NCBI RefSeq assembly: GCF_019879105.1
Contig: NZ_CP082249.1
Span: 3,038,001 to 3,102,000, forward strand
Direction of reading: 5' to 3'
Length of the DNA stretch: 64,000 nt
Source of the DNA: Natrinema sp. SYSU A 869
GTDB taxonomy: Archaea; Halobacteriota; Halobacteria; Halobacteriales; Natrialbaceae
Both the position numbers and the translations under genes were made by a program. Below the pieces are notes generated by a model. The model was not told the DNA's origin and did no database searches. It saw only the letters and a list, made by a program, of their open reading frames with translations. Shown piece after piece: positions 35,916-45,727 of this stretch (the stretch's first letter is position 1; every line of letters starts with the position of its first letter).

Positions 35916-36230
35916 TCCGTCACCGATTCGCTCCGGTCGAACCGTCTCCGAGAGCAATGATCCGAAGACGCATCACTGGACAGTGTTACTCGTTGTCTGA
36001 ACCAGCGGACAGTCCTCCTCGAGAGCAGTATCATCTCTCGGTTTTCCTCGCCGGCTGTGAAGGCAGTACCGAGCCCAGGGACGGAAGTGACAGACGGAAA
36101 CGGGAAGCCAACTCGAAGGCCGAGACGACGTTCGGAGCGGGGAGTTGTCGGGACCCCGATCCGGTCATTGACAGACCACTTTCACCGCGGATCCCGCAGG
36201 GTTTTTGCGGTGGAAGGACAGTCTCCGGAT
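35916..36230. other. Intergenic region before mutS, no gene seen
   Basis: About 315 bases. The frame upstream of mutS stays open but its residues (Arg-rich, no family pattern) do not look like protein, so the mutS start at 36231 is preferred. Confidence 0.6.
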
Positions 36231-38972
36231 ATGACCGAGGCGACGGGTATCGTCGGAGAGTTCTTCTCCCTGAAAGAGGAAACCGACGCCGACTTACTGG
36301 CGATGCAGTGTGGTGATTTCTACGAGTTCTTCGGCGAGGACGCCGAGACCGTCAGCGACGAACTCGATCTCAAAGTCTCACAGAAGTCCTCACACGGCTC
36401 GTCCTACCCCATGGCTGGCGTGCCGCTCGACGATCTGACGCCCTATCTCAAGGCCGTCGTCGAACGCGGCTACCGAGTCGCCGTCGCCGACCAGTACGAG
36501 ACCGACTCCGGTCACGCGCGGGAGATCGTCCGCGTCGTGACACCCGGAACGCTCCTCGAGACCAGTGACGCCGACGCCCAGTACCTCGCGGCGGTCGTCG
36601 ACGGTGGGATCGCCGGCGGCTCGAGCGACGGTGAATCCGAGTATGGGCTGGCCTTCGCCGACGTGACGACTGGCCGGTTTCTTGTCGCGGATGCCGCGGA
36701 CGACGACGACGCGCTGACGGAACTCTACCGGTTCGATCCGGTCGAAGTCCTGCCGGGGCCTGACGCGCGGACCGACGACGAACTGCTGAACAACATCCGT
36801 GAACGGGTCGACGCCACGCTCACCCTCCACGAGACCGAATCGTTCGCGCCCAAGCGCGCTGACCACACCGTGCGCGAGCAGTTCGGCACCGAGACCGTCG
36901 ACCGGCTGTCGGTCGGGGAGCCGACCATCGCAGCGGCCGGCGCGATCCTCTCGTACGTCGAGGAAACCGGCGCAGGCGTGCTCGCCTCGATGACCCGCAT
37001 TCAGGCCCACCACGGCGACGATCACGTCACGATGGACGCGACCACCCAGCGCAACCTCGAGTTGACCGAGACGATGCAGGGCGAGCGCGACGGCTCGCTG
37101 TTCGCGACAATCGATCACACCAAGACCAGCGCTGGCGGCCGCCTGTTGAAGGAGTGGCTCCAGCGCCCGCGGCGCTCGCTCGCAACACTCGAGGAACGTC
37201 AGGAGAGCGTCGCTGCGCTCTCGACGGCGGCGCTCGCCCGTGACGAGATCCAGGACGGACTCGGCGAGGCCTATGACCTGGCGCGACTCGCCTCGAAGGC
37301 GACCCACGGCAGCGCGGACGCGCGGGACCTGCTCGCGGTCGGGGAGACGCTTTCGGTGCTGCCCGCGCTGGCCGAGACGATCGAATCGAATCCGGATCTG
37401 GCTGACTCGCCGCTCTCGGAGATCGTCGACCGGCCGGATTTGGACGCCGCTCGGGAACTCTGGGGGACCCTCGAGGACGCGATCGCTGAGGATCCGCCAT
37501 CGACGGTAACGCAGGGGGAGCTCCTCCAGCGGGGGTACGACGACGAACTCGACGAGGTGATCGAGCGCCACGAAGCAGTCATGGAGTGGCTCGACGCCCT
37601 CGACGAACGCGAGAAGGGCCAGTATGGCCTCTCTCACGTGACGGTCGACCGGAACAAGACCGACGGCTACTACATTCAGGTTGGCAAGTCCGCGGCCGAC
37701 GGCGTTCCCGACCACTACGAGGAGATCAAGACGCTCAAGAACTCCAAACGGTTCACCACCGACGAACTCGAGGAGAAGGAACGCGAAATTCTACGCCTCG
37801 AGGAACGGCGCGGCGACCTCGAGTACGACCTCTTCGAGGACCTCCGCGACGAAGTCGCCGCGCGGGCCGAACTGCTCCAGGACGTGGGGCGGGCGCTGGC
37901 GACGGTCGACGCGCTCGCGAGTCTGGCGACCCACGCGGCCGAAAATCGCTGGGTCCAGCCCGAACTGCATCGGGGCGATCGGCTCACGATCGAGCAGGGT
38001 CGCCATCCAGTCGTCGAGCAGACGACGGAGTTTGTACCCAACGACGTACGGATGGGGCCGGCGGCTGGAGCCGCCAGCCAAGAACGCGCCAGCGGACGCA
38101 CAGACGGGGATCGCGGCTTCCTCGTGGTCACCGGTCCCAACATGTCCGGGAAGTCGACGTATATGCGACAGGTCGCCTGTATCGTCCTGTTAGCTCAGGT
38201 TGGCAGTTTCGTCCCCGCAAAGGAGGCTGAGATCGGGCTGGTCGACGGCATCTTCACCCGCGTCGGCGCGCTGGACGAACTCGCACAGGGGCGCTCGACG
38301 TTCATGGTCGAGATGAGCGAGCTCTCGAACATCCTCCACACCGCGACCGAGGAGTCGCTGGTCATCTTGGACGAGGTGGGCCGTGGGACGGCGACCTACG
38401 ACGGGATTTCAATTGCCTGGGCCGCGACCGAGTATCTCCACAACGAAGTCAAGGCGAAGACGCTCTTTGCGACTCACTACCACGAACTGACTGGACTCGC
38501 GGAGAACCTCCCGCGCGTCGCCAACGTCCACGTCGCGGCGGACGAACGCGACGGCGAGGTGACGTTCCTCCGGACGGTTCGCGACGGCCCGACGGATCGC
38601 TCCTACGGGATCCACGTCGCCGACCTCGCTGGCGTCCCCGATCCCGTCGTCGACCGCTCGAGAGACGTCTTAGAGCGCCTGCGCGAGGAGAAAGCCATCG
38701 AGGCGAAGGGCGGGGCCTCGAGCGAGCCCGTTCAGGCCACGTTCGATCTGGGCAGCGGGACGATGCAGACGCAGGGAACGGAACAGGGACAGTCCCAGGC
38801 CCAGTCGACGTCGACCGATGGTGGTCCGACAGAGACCGAATCGGACGGGCAGGCGATCGATCCCGAGACCGAGGCCGTCCTCGAGGATTTCGAGTCGATC
38901 GACGTGAATACGACGCCGCCGATCGAACTCGTCTCGAAAGTCCAGAAGCTACAGGAGCGACTCGAGGAGTAA
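36231..38972 (+). CDS. mutS: DNA mismatch repair protein MutS
   Basis: 913 residues from the ATG at 36231. The mismatch-wedge F-x-E is F30-Y31-E32 in CGDFYEFFG. Walker A is GPNMSGKST near 635-643, with EMSELSNILHTA and VILDEVGRGTATYDG (Walker B and signature) after it, then ATHYHELTGLAENL. A low-complexity Gln/Ser/Thr stretch (about 835-875) precedes the final helices. It binds mismatches and loads MutL. The gene is monocistronic, with mutL about 4.5 kb downstream. Confidence 0.96.
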   Translation: MTEATGIVGEFFSLKEETDADLLAMQCGDFYEFFGEDAETVSDELDLKVSQKSSHGSSYPMAGVPLDDLTPYLKAVVERGYRVAVADQYETDSGHAREIVRVVTPGTLLETSDADAQYLAAVVDGGIAGGSSDGESEYGLAFADVTTGRFLVADAADDDDALTELYRFDPVEVLPGPDARTDDELLNNIRERVDATLTLHETESFAPKRADHTVREQFGTETVDRLSVGEPTIAAAGAILSYVEETGAGVLASMTRIQAHHGDDHVTMDATTQRNLELTETMQGERDGSLFATIDHTKTSAGGRLLKEWLQRPRRSLATLEERQESVAALSTAALARDEIQDGLGEAYDLARLASKATHGSADARDLLAVGETLSVLPALAETIESNPDLADSPLSEIVDRPDLDAARELWGTLEDAIAEDPPSTVTQGELLQRGYDDELDEVIERHEAVMEWLDALDEREKGQYGLSHVTVDRNKTDGYYIQVGKSAADGVPDHYEEIKTLKNSKRFTTDELEEKEREILRLEERRGDLEYDLFEDLRDEVAARAELLQDVGRALATVDALASLATHAAENRWVQPELHRGDRLTIEQGRHPVVEQTTEFVPNDVRMGPAAGAASQERASGRTDGDRGFLVVTGPNMSGKSTYMRQVACIVLLAQVGSFVPAKEAEIGLVDGIFTRVGALDELAQGRSTFMVEMSELSNILHTATEESLVILDEVGRGTATYDGISIAWAATEYLHNEVKAKTLFATHYHELTGLAENLPRVANVHVAADERDGEVTFLRTVRDGPTDRSYGIHVADLAGVPDPVVDRSRDVLERLREEKAIEAKGGASSEPVQATFDLGSGTMQTQGTEQGQSQAQSTSTDGGPTETESDGQAIDPETEAVLEDFESIDVNTTPPIELVSKVQKLQERLEE

Positions 38973-39376
38973 TCGCGTGCGATGTCGGTCGACTCTCCGC
39001 TCGAGTCTGCCGAAATCGCGGTGTCGGTGATGGACGATAGCGTCTCCTCTTCCCTCCCCTTAGCTACCGATTGACACACCACGTTTCCGGTGAATGCCGA
39101 CTGCCGATGCCGGAGTGGTTCGGTCGCCGTAACCTCCCGTCTGCCTGCGGATTTCACTGAATCGACTGCGGAGGTCCGCTGCGTTGTCGAGAGCGAATCC
39201 GACAGCGACCACCTTCACTTTCACTGTGCTTGGCTCCCCTTACCTTCGAGCCGCGCGTTCCATGGATACGGCAATTGCGTCGCGCTCACGACGACCGTAC
39301 CGCGACGGGAGACCCCGGTCGGCGTACCACGGATCGTCCCCGTGGCGGGGCTTCGGGCGACCAGCTGAGACACATC
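38973..39376. other. Intergenic region, no gene seen
   Basis: About 400 bases between mutS and the DUF5806 gene. Short open frames on both strands lack protein-like composition. Nothing palindromic or repeated stands out. Confidence 0.55.
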
Positions 39377-40027
39377 ATGTCCGACGAAACCACCACTACG
39401 AACGACGGATCGGCGAGCAAGTACGCCGGCAATCCGGACGGCAAGCGATTTACGAAGATCCGCGGGGCCGAGTACGACCGCGTCAACGAGTTCCTCAAAG
39501 ACAGGACCGCGTTCACCGCGCGCGAGTGGGCGATCGCCCGCGCCTGTCAGGATTTCCGCACCCCGACGGGCGTACCGATGCAAACGGTCGGCGAGAATCT
39601 CCCTGATCTGATCCCGTTTATGGATGACACGTACTCGGGGCAGTCCGTCAGCAGTGCGAAGCATCGGTTCGATGAGAAGGTACAGAAGGCGGCGAACACG
39701 ACGATGTACGGCGCACTCTCCGGGTTTTACACGGCCGACGAACTCGATGCGATCCTCTACGAAGCCGTCGAGACCGCGAAGCTCCTGATCGAAACCGAGG
39801 GCGGCACGATCGACCTCGAGACCGAACAGCGCGTCGAGACTCAACTCGCCGAGTACATGAACGAGGTTCGCGCGACGAGCCAAGCGGTCTCGGCTGAACT
39901 CGCCGCCGAGAGTGACACTGACGAGAGCGAGTCCGAAGAACGCGGGGCCGAAGCGAGCGAAACCCAAGAACGCGAGGCCGAAGCGAACGAGCCCCAAGAC
40001 CGCGAGTCTGAAGCGAGCGAGGACTGA
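39377..40027 (+). CDS. DUF5806-type haloarchaeal protein
   Basis: 216 residues from the ATG at 39377. The conserved core runs YDRVNEFLKDRTAFTAREWAIARACQDFRTPTGV, GENLPDLIPFMDDTYS, and YGALSGFYTADELDAILYEA, matching a family of unknown function restricted to haloarchaea. The last 45 residues are an acidic low-complexity tail built from repeated ESE/REAEAxExQ units. No cysteines, no membrane segment. Confidence 0.82.
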   Translation: MSDETTTTNDGSASKYAGNPDGKRFTKIRGAEYDRVNEFLKDRTAFTAREWAIARACQDFRTPTGVPMQTVGENLPDLIPFMDDTYSGQSVSSAKHRFDEKVQKAANTTMYGALSGFYTADELDAILYEAVETAKLLIETEGGTIDLETEQRVETQLAEYMNEVRATSQAVSAELAAESDTDESESEERGAEASETQEREAEANEPQDRESEASED

Positions 40028-40117
40028 GCACCCACTCGAGCGACGGACTCGAGAGTGAGCCTGTGCGTAGCCGTGCCCGCTGGCCCGTTTAGGGGATCGT
40101 TCGAGATCGAATTGCGA

Positions 40118-40312
40118 TCAGCACCGCTCGCATAGATCCCGCCAGTCGTAACAATCGCGGAGATCCAGTTCAATCTCGAGGCCACAGCGCTCGCAGTAGA
40201 ACGCGACGGTTCGATACCCCGGTTGGAACTCCTCCCATTCACCGTGGTCGTCACATTCGATTCGAATCCCGCGTTCCGCCCCGTCGGGTACGTCGACAGT
40301 GTAGTTGCTCAT
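40118..40312 (-). CDS. Small cysteine-containing protein, possible zinc ribbon
   Basis: 64 residues. Two CxxC pairs lie late in the protein (YCERCGLEIELDLRDCYDWRDLCERC), with a further Cys-Asp-Asp-His near residue 20. A four-cysteine zinc site is likely. Acidic otherwise. It may be a nucleic-acid or protein-binding ribbon; no family identified. Confidence 0.65.
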   Translation of the reverse strand: MSNYTVDVPDGAERGIRIECDDHGEWEEFQPGYRTVAFYCERCGLEIELDLRDCYDWRDLCERC

Positions 40313-40436
40313 GATATTGGAACGCTCCGTCTCCGAATTCGACAGTGGTCTTGACTATCGGACAGTCCTTAGCTCTTTCACCGATTTACGGGACGAATTG
40401 GATCGGTCCCGACAGAGCGGGTCGGTATCGGTCCGG

Positions 40437-41267
40437 CTACCCGTGAACGGATTCGGTCGATTCCCGTTCGTTGCTGTCTGCGGGGCCTGCTTCGGGGTGG
40501 TACTCCCCGATCACGACGTTCACCGCCACGCCGACCAGAAGGACGAACGCAGTGCCGTAGAGCCAGATGAGCAGGAGGATGACCGCACCAAACGTGTCGA
40601 ACGTCCCAACGGTGTTCACGAGGTCCGCGTAAATCCCGAACAGCGCCTCGAGGATGACCCAGCCCGCGGCGGCGATGAGGGACCCGGGCAGGGCCTCCCG
40701 AGCCGAGACGTCCGGTTCCGGGAAGACGTAGTACATGGGGAAGAACGCGACGACTAGCCCACAGAACAGGACGAGCGGAGTCACCGCGACGACGGCGGGA
40801 TGGGCCACTATTGCCAGTGTCGCCGTCGCGAAACTGACACCGGTGGTGGCGATCACGATGGCGAGAAAGACCACGATGCCGTCGACGAACTTGCCCAAAA
40901 CGGAGCGCTCTCCCTCGCCGTACAGTTCGTCGAATGCAGTGTTCAACCCTCGAAAAATGCGCAGCATGCCCCATAGCAGTGAAACGATACCGATGAGCGA
41001 CGCCCCGGCCCGCTTGGACGCGTGGGTCAACGCCTCGTAGACGAGCCCCTGGCCGGCGGGACTGAGGTGGTCTCGAGCTACCGCGACGATCTGCTCGGTC
41101 AGGTACTCGTTGCCGACTGCACCGGCGACGATAAAGAGAAGGAGCAAGAGCGGTAGCAGGGAGAGGAACGCGGCGTGGGCGATGCTCCCCGCCATGAACG
41201 TCACGTTGTGCTCATCGACGATGACCACAACGTCTCGAGCGACGGAGCGGATCCGTCGCAGGTCCAT
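40437..41267 (-). CDS. YihY/BrkB-family membrane protein
   Basis: 276 residues from the ATG at 41267. About six membrane segments and the family patterns FMAGSIAHAAFLSLLPLLLLLFIVAG, LIGIVSLLWGMLRIFRGLNTAFDELYG and LLLIWLYGTAFVLLVGVAVN. The family was once called ribonuclease BN but is now regarded as membrane proteins of uncertain function. The upstream in-frame start at 41426 adds an Arg-rich stretch that does not look like protein. Confidence 0.85.
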   Translation of the reverse strand: MDLRRIRSVARDVVVIVDEHNVTFMAGSIAHAAFLSLLPLLLLLFIVAGAVGNEYLTEQIVAVARDHLSPAGQGLVYEALTHASKRAGASLIGIVSLLWGMLRIFRGLNTAFDELYGEGERSVLGKFVDGIVVFLAIVIATTGVSFATATLAIVAHPAVVAVTPLVLFCGLVVAFFPMYYVFPEPDVSAREALPGSLIAAAGWVILEALFGIYADLVNTVGTFDTFGAVILLLIWLYGTAFVLLVGVAVNVVIGEYHPEAGPADSNERESTESVHG

Positions 41268-41437
41268 AGTGACCGGACGGCTGCGGTCACGAAAAGGGCG
41301 GCGCTGGCAGTCGCCGCCGTCGCCGACGCGACGGGTGTCGATTCGAGACGAACGCCGGAGTCCGGACTCGAGGCCGACGACGGCCCGATCGACGACCATC
41401 GGTAGAATTTTGATCTGGTAGGGCACCCGTTAGCACG

Positions 41438-42238
41438 ATGCACGAAGCAGACTTCGACGTCGCGGGGCAGACCGCGATCGTCACCGGCGCGAGCCAGGGA
41501 ATCGGACAGGCGATCGCGGAGACGCTCGCAGCGAACGGCGCGAACGTCGCGATCTGTTCGCGGTCGATAGATCGCGTCGGTCCGGTCGCCGAGGGGATCA
41601 ACGAGGCCGAAGACGCGGGTGACGCCATCGCCGTCGAGTGCAACGTCCGCGAGCGCGAGCAGGTCCAGACTTTCGTCGACGAGACGGTCGAGGAGTTCGG
41701 CGACGTCGATATCCTCGTCAATAACGCCGGCGGGGAGTTCGTCGCACCGTTCGAGGACATCTCCGAAAACGGCTGGAAGACCATCGTCGATCTGAACCTC
41801 AACAGCACCGTTCACTGCACGCAACTCGCCGGCGAGGTCATGCGCGAGGGGTCGGGCGGCGTCATCATCAACCTCTCGAGCGTGAACGGCCAGCACGCCG
41901 CGCCCGGCGAGAGCCACTACGGCGCGTCGAAGGCGGCGATCATCCGCCTGACCGAAACGCTGGCCGTCGAGTGGGCCGAGGACGGTATCCGCGTCAACTG
42001 CATCGCACCCGGCCTGATTCAGACGCCCGGCGTCGCGGAGACGCTGGGCATCGACAGCGAGGACATGCCGCCCCGTGAGGAGACCGACCGACGCATCGGC
42101 CACGCCGAGGAGATCGCCGACGCCGTCCAGTTCCTCTCGAGTCCCGCCGCCTCGTTCATGAACGGCGAGACGATCACCGTCAAGGGCGTGCCCCGCGCCG
42201 GCAACTCGATGTCGCAGGATCTCGGCCTCGAGGACTGA
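41438..42238 (+). CDS. SDR-family oxidoreductase
   Basis: 266 residues. Cofactor loop TGASQGIG (17-24), NNAG in the middle, catalytic SxxN/S and YGASK in GESHYGASKAAI, and IRVNCIAPGLIQTP. Classic SDR of the 3-oxoacyl-ACP reductase or glucose dehydrogenase type; the substrate cannot be told from sequence. Divergent from the YihY gene. Confidence 0.92.
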   Translation: MHEADFDVAGQTAIVTGASQGIGQAIAETLAANGANVAICSRSIDRVGPVAEGINEAEDAGDAIAVECNVREREQVQTFVDETVEEFGDVDILVNNAGGEFVAPFEDISENGWKTIVDLNLNSTVHCTQLAGEVMREGSGGVIINLSSVNGQHAAPGESHYGASKAAIIRLTETLAVEWAEDGIRVNCIAPGLIQTPGVAETLGIDSEDMPPREETDRRIGHAEEIADAVQFLSSPAASFMNGETITVKGVPRAGNSMSQDLGLED

Positions 42239-42348
42239 GGGCGGTCACGCACTTCGCGAGCGCGCACGGATCGAGGCGGTCGCGACCCGAAACCCGCTTG
42301 GGCGGCACCGGGAAACGGATATGTCGGTCGAGTACCAATTGTCGAGTG

Positions 42349-43284
42349 ATGATGACCGACCCGGATGTGAGCGTCGACACGTCCGCTGCCACGGGACTGT
42401 ACGTCGCCACAGTCGCGATCGGTCTCGTCTCGCTGCTCGCGGTCACTGCGGGAGTCTCGAGCGACGCGATCCTCGCGCTCATCCCGACCCTGTTCACGGC
42501 CGGGGTGCTCTGTGGGACCATCGCCGCGCGTGTCAACGCCGCGTTCACGGTCCGGTTCGGTGCCCGACGGTGGCGGACCGCCATCCTCTGCGTCCCGGCG
42601 CTGGCCGTCGCGATGGGGACGGCTGCCCTCGTCGCGACCGATACCGTCTCGAGGGACTGGGTCGCCGTCGTGCTCGGCGTCTCGGTGGGTGGCATCGTCG
42701 CCTCGGCCCGGCTGCTGTCGTTGGCCACGCATGACGCCTTCGTCGGCGCGGCGATCGATGTCGGCGAATCGCTCGCGGACTGGACGTGGTTCCAGTCCGG
42801 AACCAACGCGTCCATGATCGGGACCGGCATCACGCTGTTCTCGTTCGCTATCGTACTTGTCGGTTTCACCGGTGTTACCCGACTCTCCGTCGTCCTGATC
42901 CTGGCTTCGATCACCTTCGTCGCGCTCGGGTGGGCACCAACGCTCTCGCTCCCGAGACCGGACGGCACTGCGGTCACCCTGCTTTCGGTGTCCGGGCTCG
43001 AGTACGCCCGGGCTGACGTTCACGCGTACGACGCCGGCGTCGTCGTCGGACCGCGGTTCGTTCCGTCGTACAGACGATTCATTCCCTGGAACCGGATTAC
43101 TGATGTCCGGCTCACTGACGACCGACTCGTCCTCGAGCGGCGGTGGCGGCCAGATATCCGCTGTGATCAGTCGGCAATCGAGGATCTCGACACCGTCGTC
43201 GACGCCATCGAGGCGGCACGACACGGAACGGTGGGTTCCGTCGGGACGAACCCCGAGCAGCGCGAATCGTGTTCGGCACCGTAG
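42349..43284 (+). CDS. Membrane protein with a soluble C-terminal domain
   Basis: 311 residues. Five or six hydrophobic helices cover residues 15-205 (for example LYVATVAIGLVSLLAVTAGV and TLFTAGVLCGTIAARV). A soluble domain follows (about 215-290), DGTAVTLLSVSGLEYARADVHAYDAGVVV then IPWNRITDVRLTDDRLVLERRW, reminiscent of the PH-like bPH_2 domains of bacterial membrane proteins. Function unknown. Confidence 0.65.
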   Translation: MMTDPDVSVDTSAATGLYVATVAIGLVSLLAVTAGVSSDAILALIPTLFTAGVLCGTIAARVNAAFTVRFGARRWRTAILCVPALAVAMGTAALVATDTVSRDWVAVVLGVSVGGIVASARLLSLATHDAFVGAAIDVGESLADWTWFQSGTNASMIGTGITLFSFAIVLVGFTGVTRLSVVLILASITFVALGWAPTLSLPRPDGTAVTLLSVSGLEYARADVHAYDAGVVVGPRFVPSYRRFIPWNRITDVRLTDDRLVLERRWRPDIRCDQSAIEDLDTVVDAIEAARHGTVGSVGTNPEQRESCSAP

Positions 43285-43355
43285 GCGGCCGTACGACCGA
43301 ATTGACGTCGATCACCAAACCACAATTTAACGACGCTCGAACACGAGTAGAAACT

Positions 43356-43472
43356 ATGAGCGGAACGATCGGGACCAAGCGTCGATCGACGGACGAGCTG
43401 TCAGAACGGCTCCGAGCGAGGGGCACACGCCCCGCTTCCGACGGGCACAACCACGAGCGGACGGACCAATGA
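43356..43472 (+). CDS. Possible 38-residue ORF overlapping mutL
   Basis: MSGTIGTKRRSTDELSERLRARG..., basic and hydrophilic, with its stop overlapping the mutL start (ATGA at 43469-43472). A TATA-like CACAATTTAACG lies about 30 bases before its ATG, so the mutL message probably includes it. It may be a translated leader or a small protein; no homologue recognised. Confidence 0.4.
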   Translation: MSGTIGTKRRSTDELSERLRARGTRPASDGHNHERTDQ

Positions 43473-45670
43473 CGACGGAACGGCAACCCCGAGACGACAC
43501 CGAAATCCACCAGTTAGACGAGGACACCGTCGCGCGCATCGCCGCCGGCGAGGTCGTCGAGCGACCCGCGAGCGCGGTGAAGGAACTCGTCGAGAACAGC
43601 TTAGACGCCGACGCCGACAGCGTCGACGTCACCGTTGAGGACGGCGGCACGGAGCTGATTCGCGTCGCCGACGACGGGCAGGGTATGTCCGAGGCGGACG
43701 TCAGCGCGGCCGTCCGCGAGCACACGACCAGCAAGATCGATGGGCTCGAGGACTTGGAGTCCGGCGTCACCACGCTGGGATTCCGCGGCGAGGCGCTGCA
43801 CACCATCGGCTCGGTGTCGCGGATGATTATCCGCTCGCGGCCCCGCGGTGGGGACGGCGCGGGGACGGAACTCGTCTACGAGGGCGGCGACGTCGTCTCA
43901 GTTGAGCCGACGGGCTGTCCGGCGGGGACGACTGTCGAAATCGAGGACCTGTTCTACAACACGCCCGCCCGCCGGAAATTCCTCAAGACGACCGCGACGG
44001 AGTTCGCCCACGTCAACCGCGTCGTCACCCGCTACGCCCTCGCGAACCCGGACGTGGCGGTCACGCTGACCCACGACGGCCGCGAGGTGTTTTCGACGAC
44101 GGGTCAGGGCGACCTGCAGGCCGCCGTTCTGGCAGTCTATGGCCGCGAGGTCGCCTCGGCGATGATCCCCGTCGAGGCCGACAGCGACGAACTCCCGCCC
44201 GGCCCGCTCGAGTCCGTCTCAGGACTGGTCTCCCATCCCGAAACGAACCGCTCGAGTCGGGACTACCTCGCGACATACGTCAACGGTCGCGCCGTGACCG
44301 CCGACGCCGTTCGCGAGGGGATCATGGGTGCCTACGGCACGCAACTGGGCGGCGACCGCTACCCCTTTGTCACCCTCTTCCTCGCGGTGCCCGGCGACGC
44401 GGTCGACGTGAACGTTCACCCCCGCAAGCGAGAGGTGCGCTTCGACGATGACGACGCGGTCCGCCGGCAGGTTGACGCCGCGGTCGAGAGCGCCCTGCTC
44501 GAGCACGGCCTCCTTCGATCCCGCGCGCCCCGTGGCCGGTCGGCACCGGGCGAGGCGCGAGTCGATCCCGGGGATCGCGGGACCGAGAGCCAGTCGTCCG
44601 GAGAGACCGGCAGGGAGTCCCCGACCCTCGAAAGTAGTGTTGAGGCGTCGACCGCTGACGACCCAAACGACAGCGGAAACGAACCGGCGGCCCCGGATGC
44701 GGGGTCCCAAACGGGCGACCGGTCATCGACCGGTGAGTCCGCGAACGCAAGTTCTGGAACCGACTCGAGCGGCTCGGACCCTGCTGTCGACGAGCGATCC
44801 GCGAGCCCGGAATCTCGCTCGAGTCGCCCGGACGAACCGTCGACGAACGCGACCGTGTCCAGCGCCAAGGCGGAACCGAAGACGGACAGTGATGTCGCAG
44901 CCGATTCGACGGCGACGCCCGCCGACTCGAGTCGGTCCGATCCGGAACGGGACCCCGACTCGACTGCGGATCGCGACCACGGTCCCGGACACAAGTTCGA
45001 CGCCGCGACCGAACAGCGGACGCTGTCCGGTGAGGCCGCGACGGGCGAGGAAACCGAGTTCGACTCGCTGCCTGCCCTGCGGGTGCTCGGCCAGCTCCGC
45101 GACACCTATCTGGTCTGTGAGACCCCCGACGGGCTCGTCTTGATCGACCAGCACGCCGCCGACGAGCGGGTCAACTATGAGCGCCTGCAGGAGGCGTTCG
45201 CGGACGACCCGACCGCACAGGCGCTCGCTGACGCCGTCGAACTCGAGTTGACCGCGGCCGAAGCGGAGGCCTTCGACCACTACAGCGAGGCCCTCTCACG
45301 ACTCGGCTTCTATGCCGACCGCGTTGACGACCGGACCGTCGCGGTGACGACCGTGCCCGCAGTGCTCGAGGAGACGCTCGAGCCCGAACGGTTGCGAGAC
45401 GTGCTCGCCTCCTTCGTCGAGGGTGACCGCGAGGCCGGTGCTGAGACCGTCGACGCGCTGGCCGACGAGTTCCTCGGGGATCTGGCCTGTTATCCGTCGA
45501 TCACCGGGAACACGTCGCTGACGGAGGGATCGGTTGTCGACCTGCTGGCGGCGTTAGACGACTGCGAAAACCCCTACTCCTGTCCACACGGGCGGCCGGT
45601 AGTCGTCCAGTTCGATGAGGGTGAGATCGAGGATCGGTTCGAGCGGGATTATCCCGGTCACGGCGGGTAG
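43469..45670 (+). CDS. mutL: DNA mismatch repair protein MutL (endonuclease type)
   Basis: 733 residues. GHKL ATPase motifs: IAAGEVVERPASAVKELVENSLDADA, DDGQGM, and TLGFRGEALHTIGSV. A long disordered Ser/Asp/Glu/Thr linker covers about 350-525. The C-terminal domain has the metal-binding nuclease motif DQHAADERVNYE (starting at D560) and CPHGRP near the end, so it should nick DNA itself. This fits the absence of MutH in archaea. Confidence 0.96.
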   Translation: MTTERQPRDDTEIHQLDEDTVARIAAGEVVERPASAVKELVENSLDADADSVDVTVEDGGTELIRVADDGQGMSEADVSAAVREHTTSKIDGLEDLESGVTTLGFRGEALHTIGSVSRMIIRSRPRGGDGAGTELVYEGGDVVSVEPTGCPAGTTVEIEDLFYNTPARRKFLKTTATEFAHVNRVVTRYALANPDVAVTLTHDGREVFSTTGQGDLQAAVLAVYGREVASAMIPVEADSDELPPGPLESVSGLVSHPETNRSSRDYLATYVNGRAVTADAVREGIMGAYGTQLGGDRYPFVTLFLAVPGDAVDVNVHPRKREVRFDDDDAVRRQVDAAVESALLEHGLLRSRAPRGRSAPGEARVDPGDRGTESQSSGETGRESPTLESSVEASTADDPNDSGNEPAAPDAGSQTGDRSSTGESANASSGTDSSGSDPAVDERSASPESRSSRPDEPSTNATVSSAKAEPKTDSDVAADSTATPADSSRSDPERDPDSTADRDHGPGHKFDAATEQRTLSGEAATGEETEFDSLPALRVLGQLRDTYLVCETPDGLVLIDQHAADERVNYERLQEAFADDPTAQALADAVELELTAAEAEAFDHYSEALSRLGFYADRVDDRTVAVTTVPAVLEETLEPERLRDVLASFVEGDREAGAETVDALADEFLGDLACYPSITGNTSLTEGSVVDLLAALDDCENPYSCPHGRPVVVQFDEGEIEDRFERDYPGHGG

Positions 45671-45727
45671 GCCGCCACTCGAGGGTTGGTCTCGAAATCA
45701 ATCGGTCTCTTTCTCTCTCGTCGTTCG

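Noticed and set aside
36057-36230. N-terminal extension of mutS from an earlier ATG
   Set aside because: The 58 extra residues are Arg/Pro-rich with no similarity to MutS; the ATG at 36231 starts the conserved domain correctly.
43469-45670. MutL endonuclease motif as unexpected
   Set aside because: DQHAxxExxxxE and CPHGRP are standard in MutL proteins of organisms without MutH.
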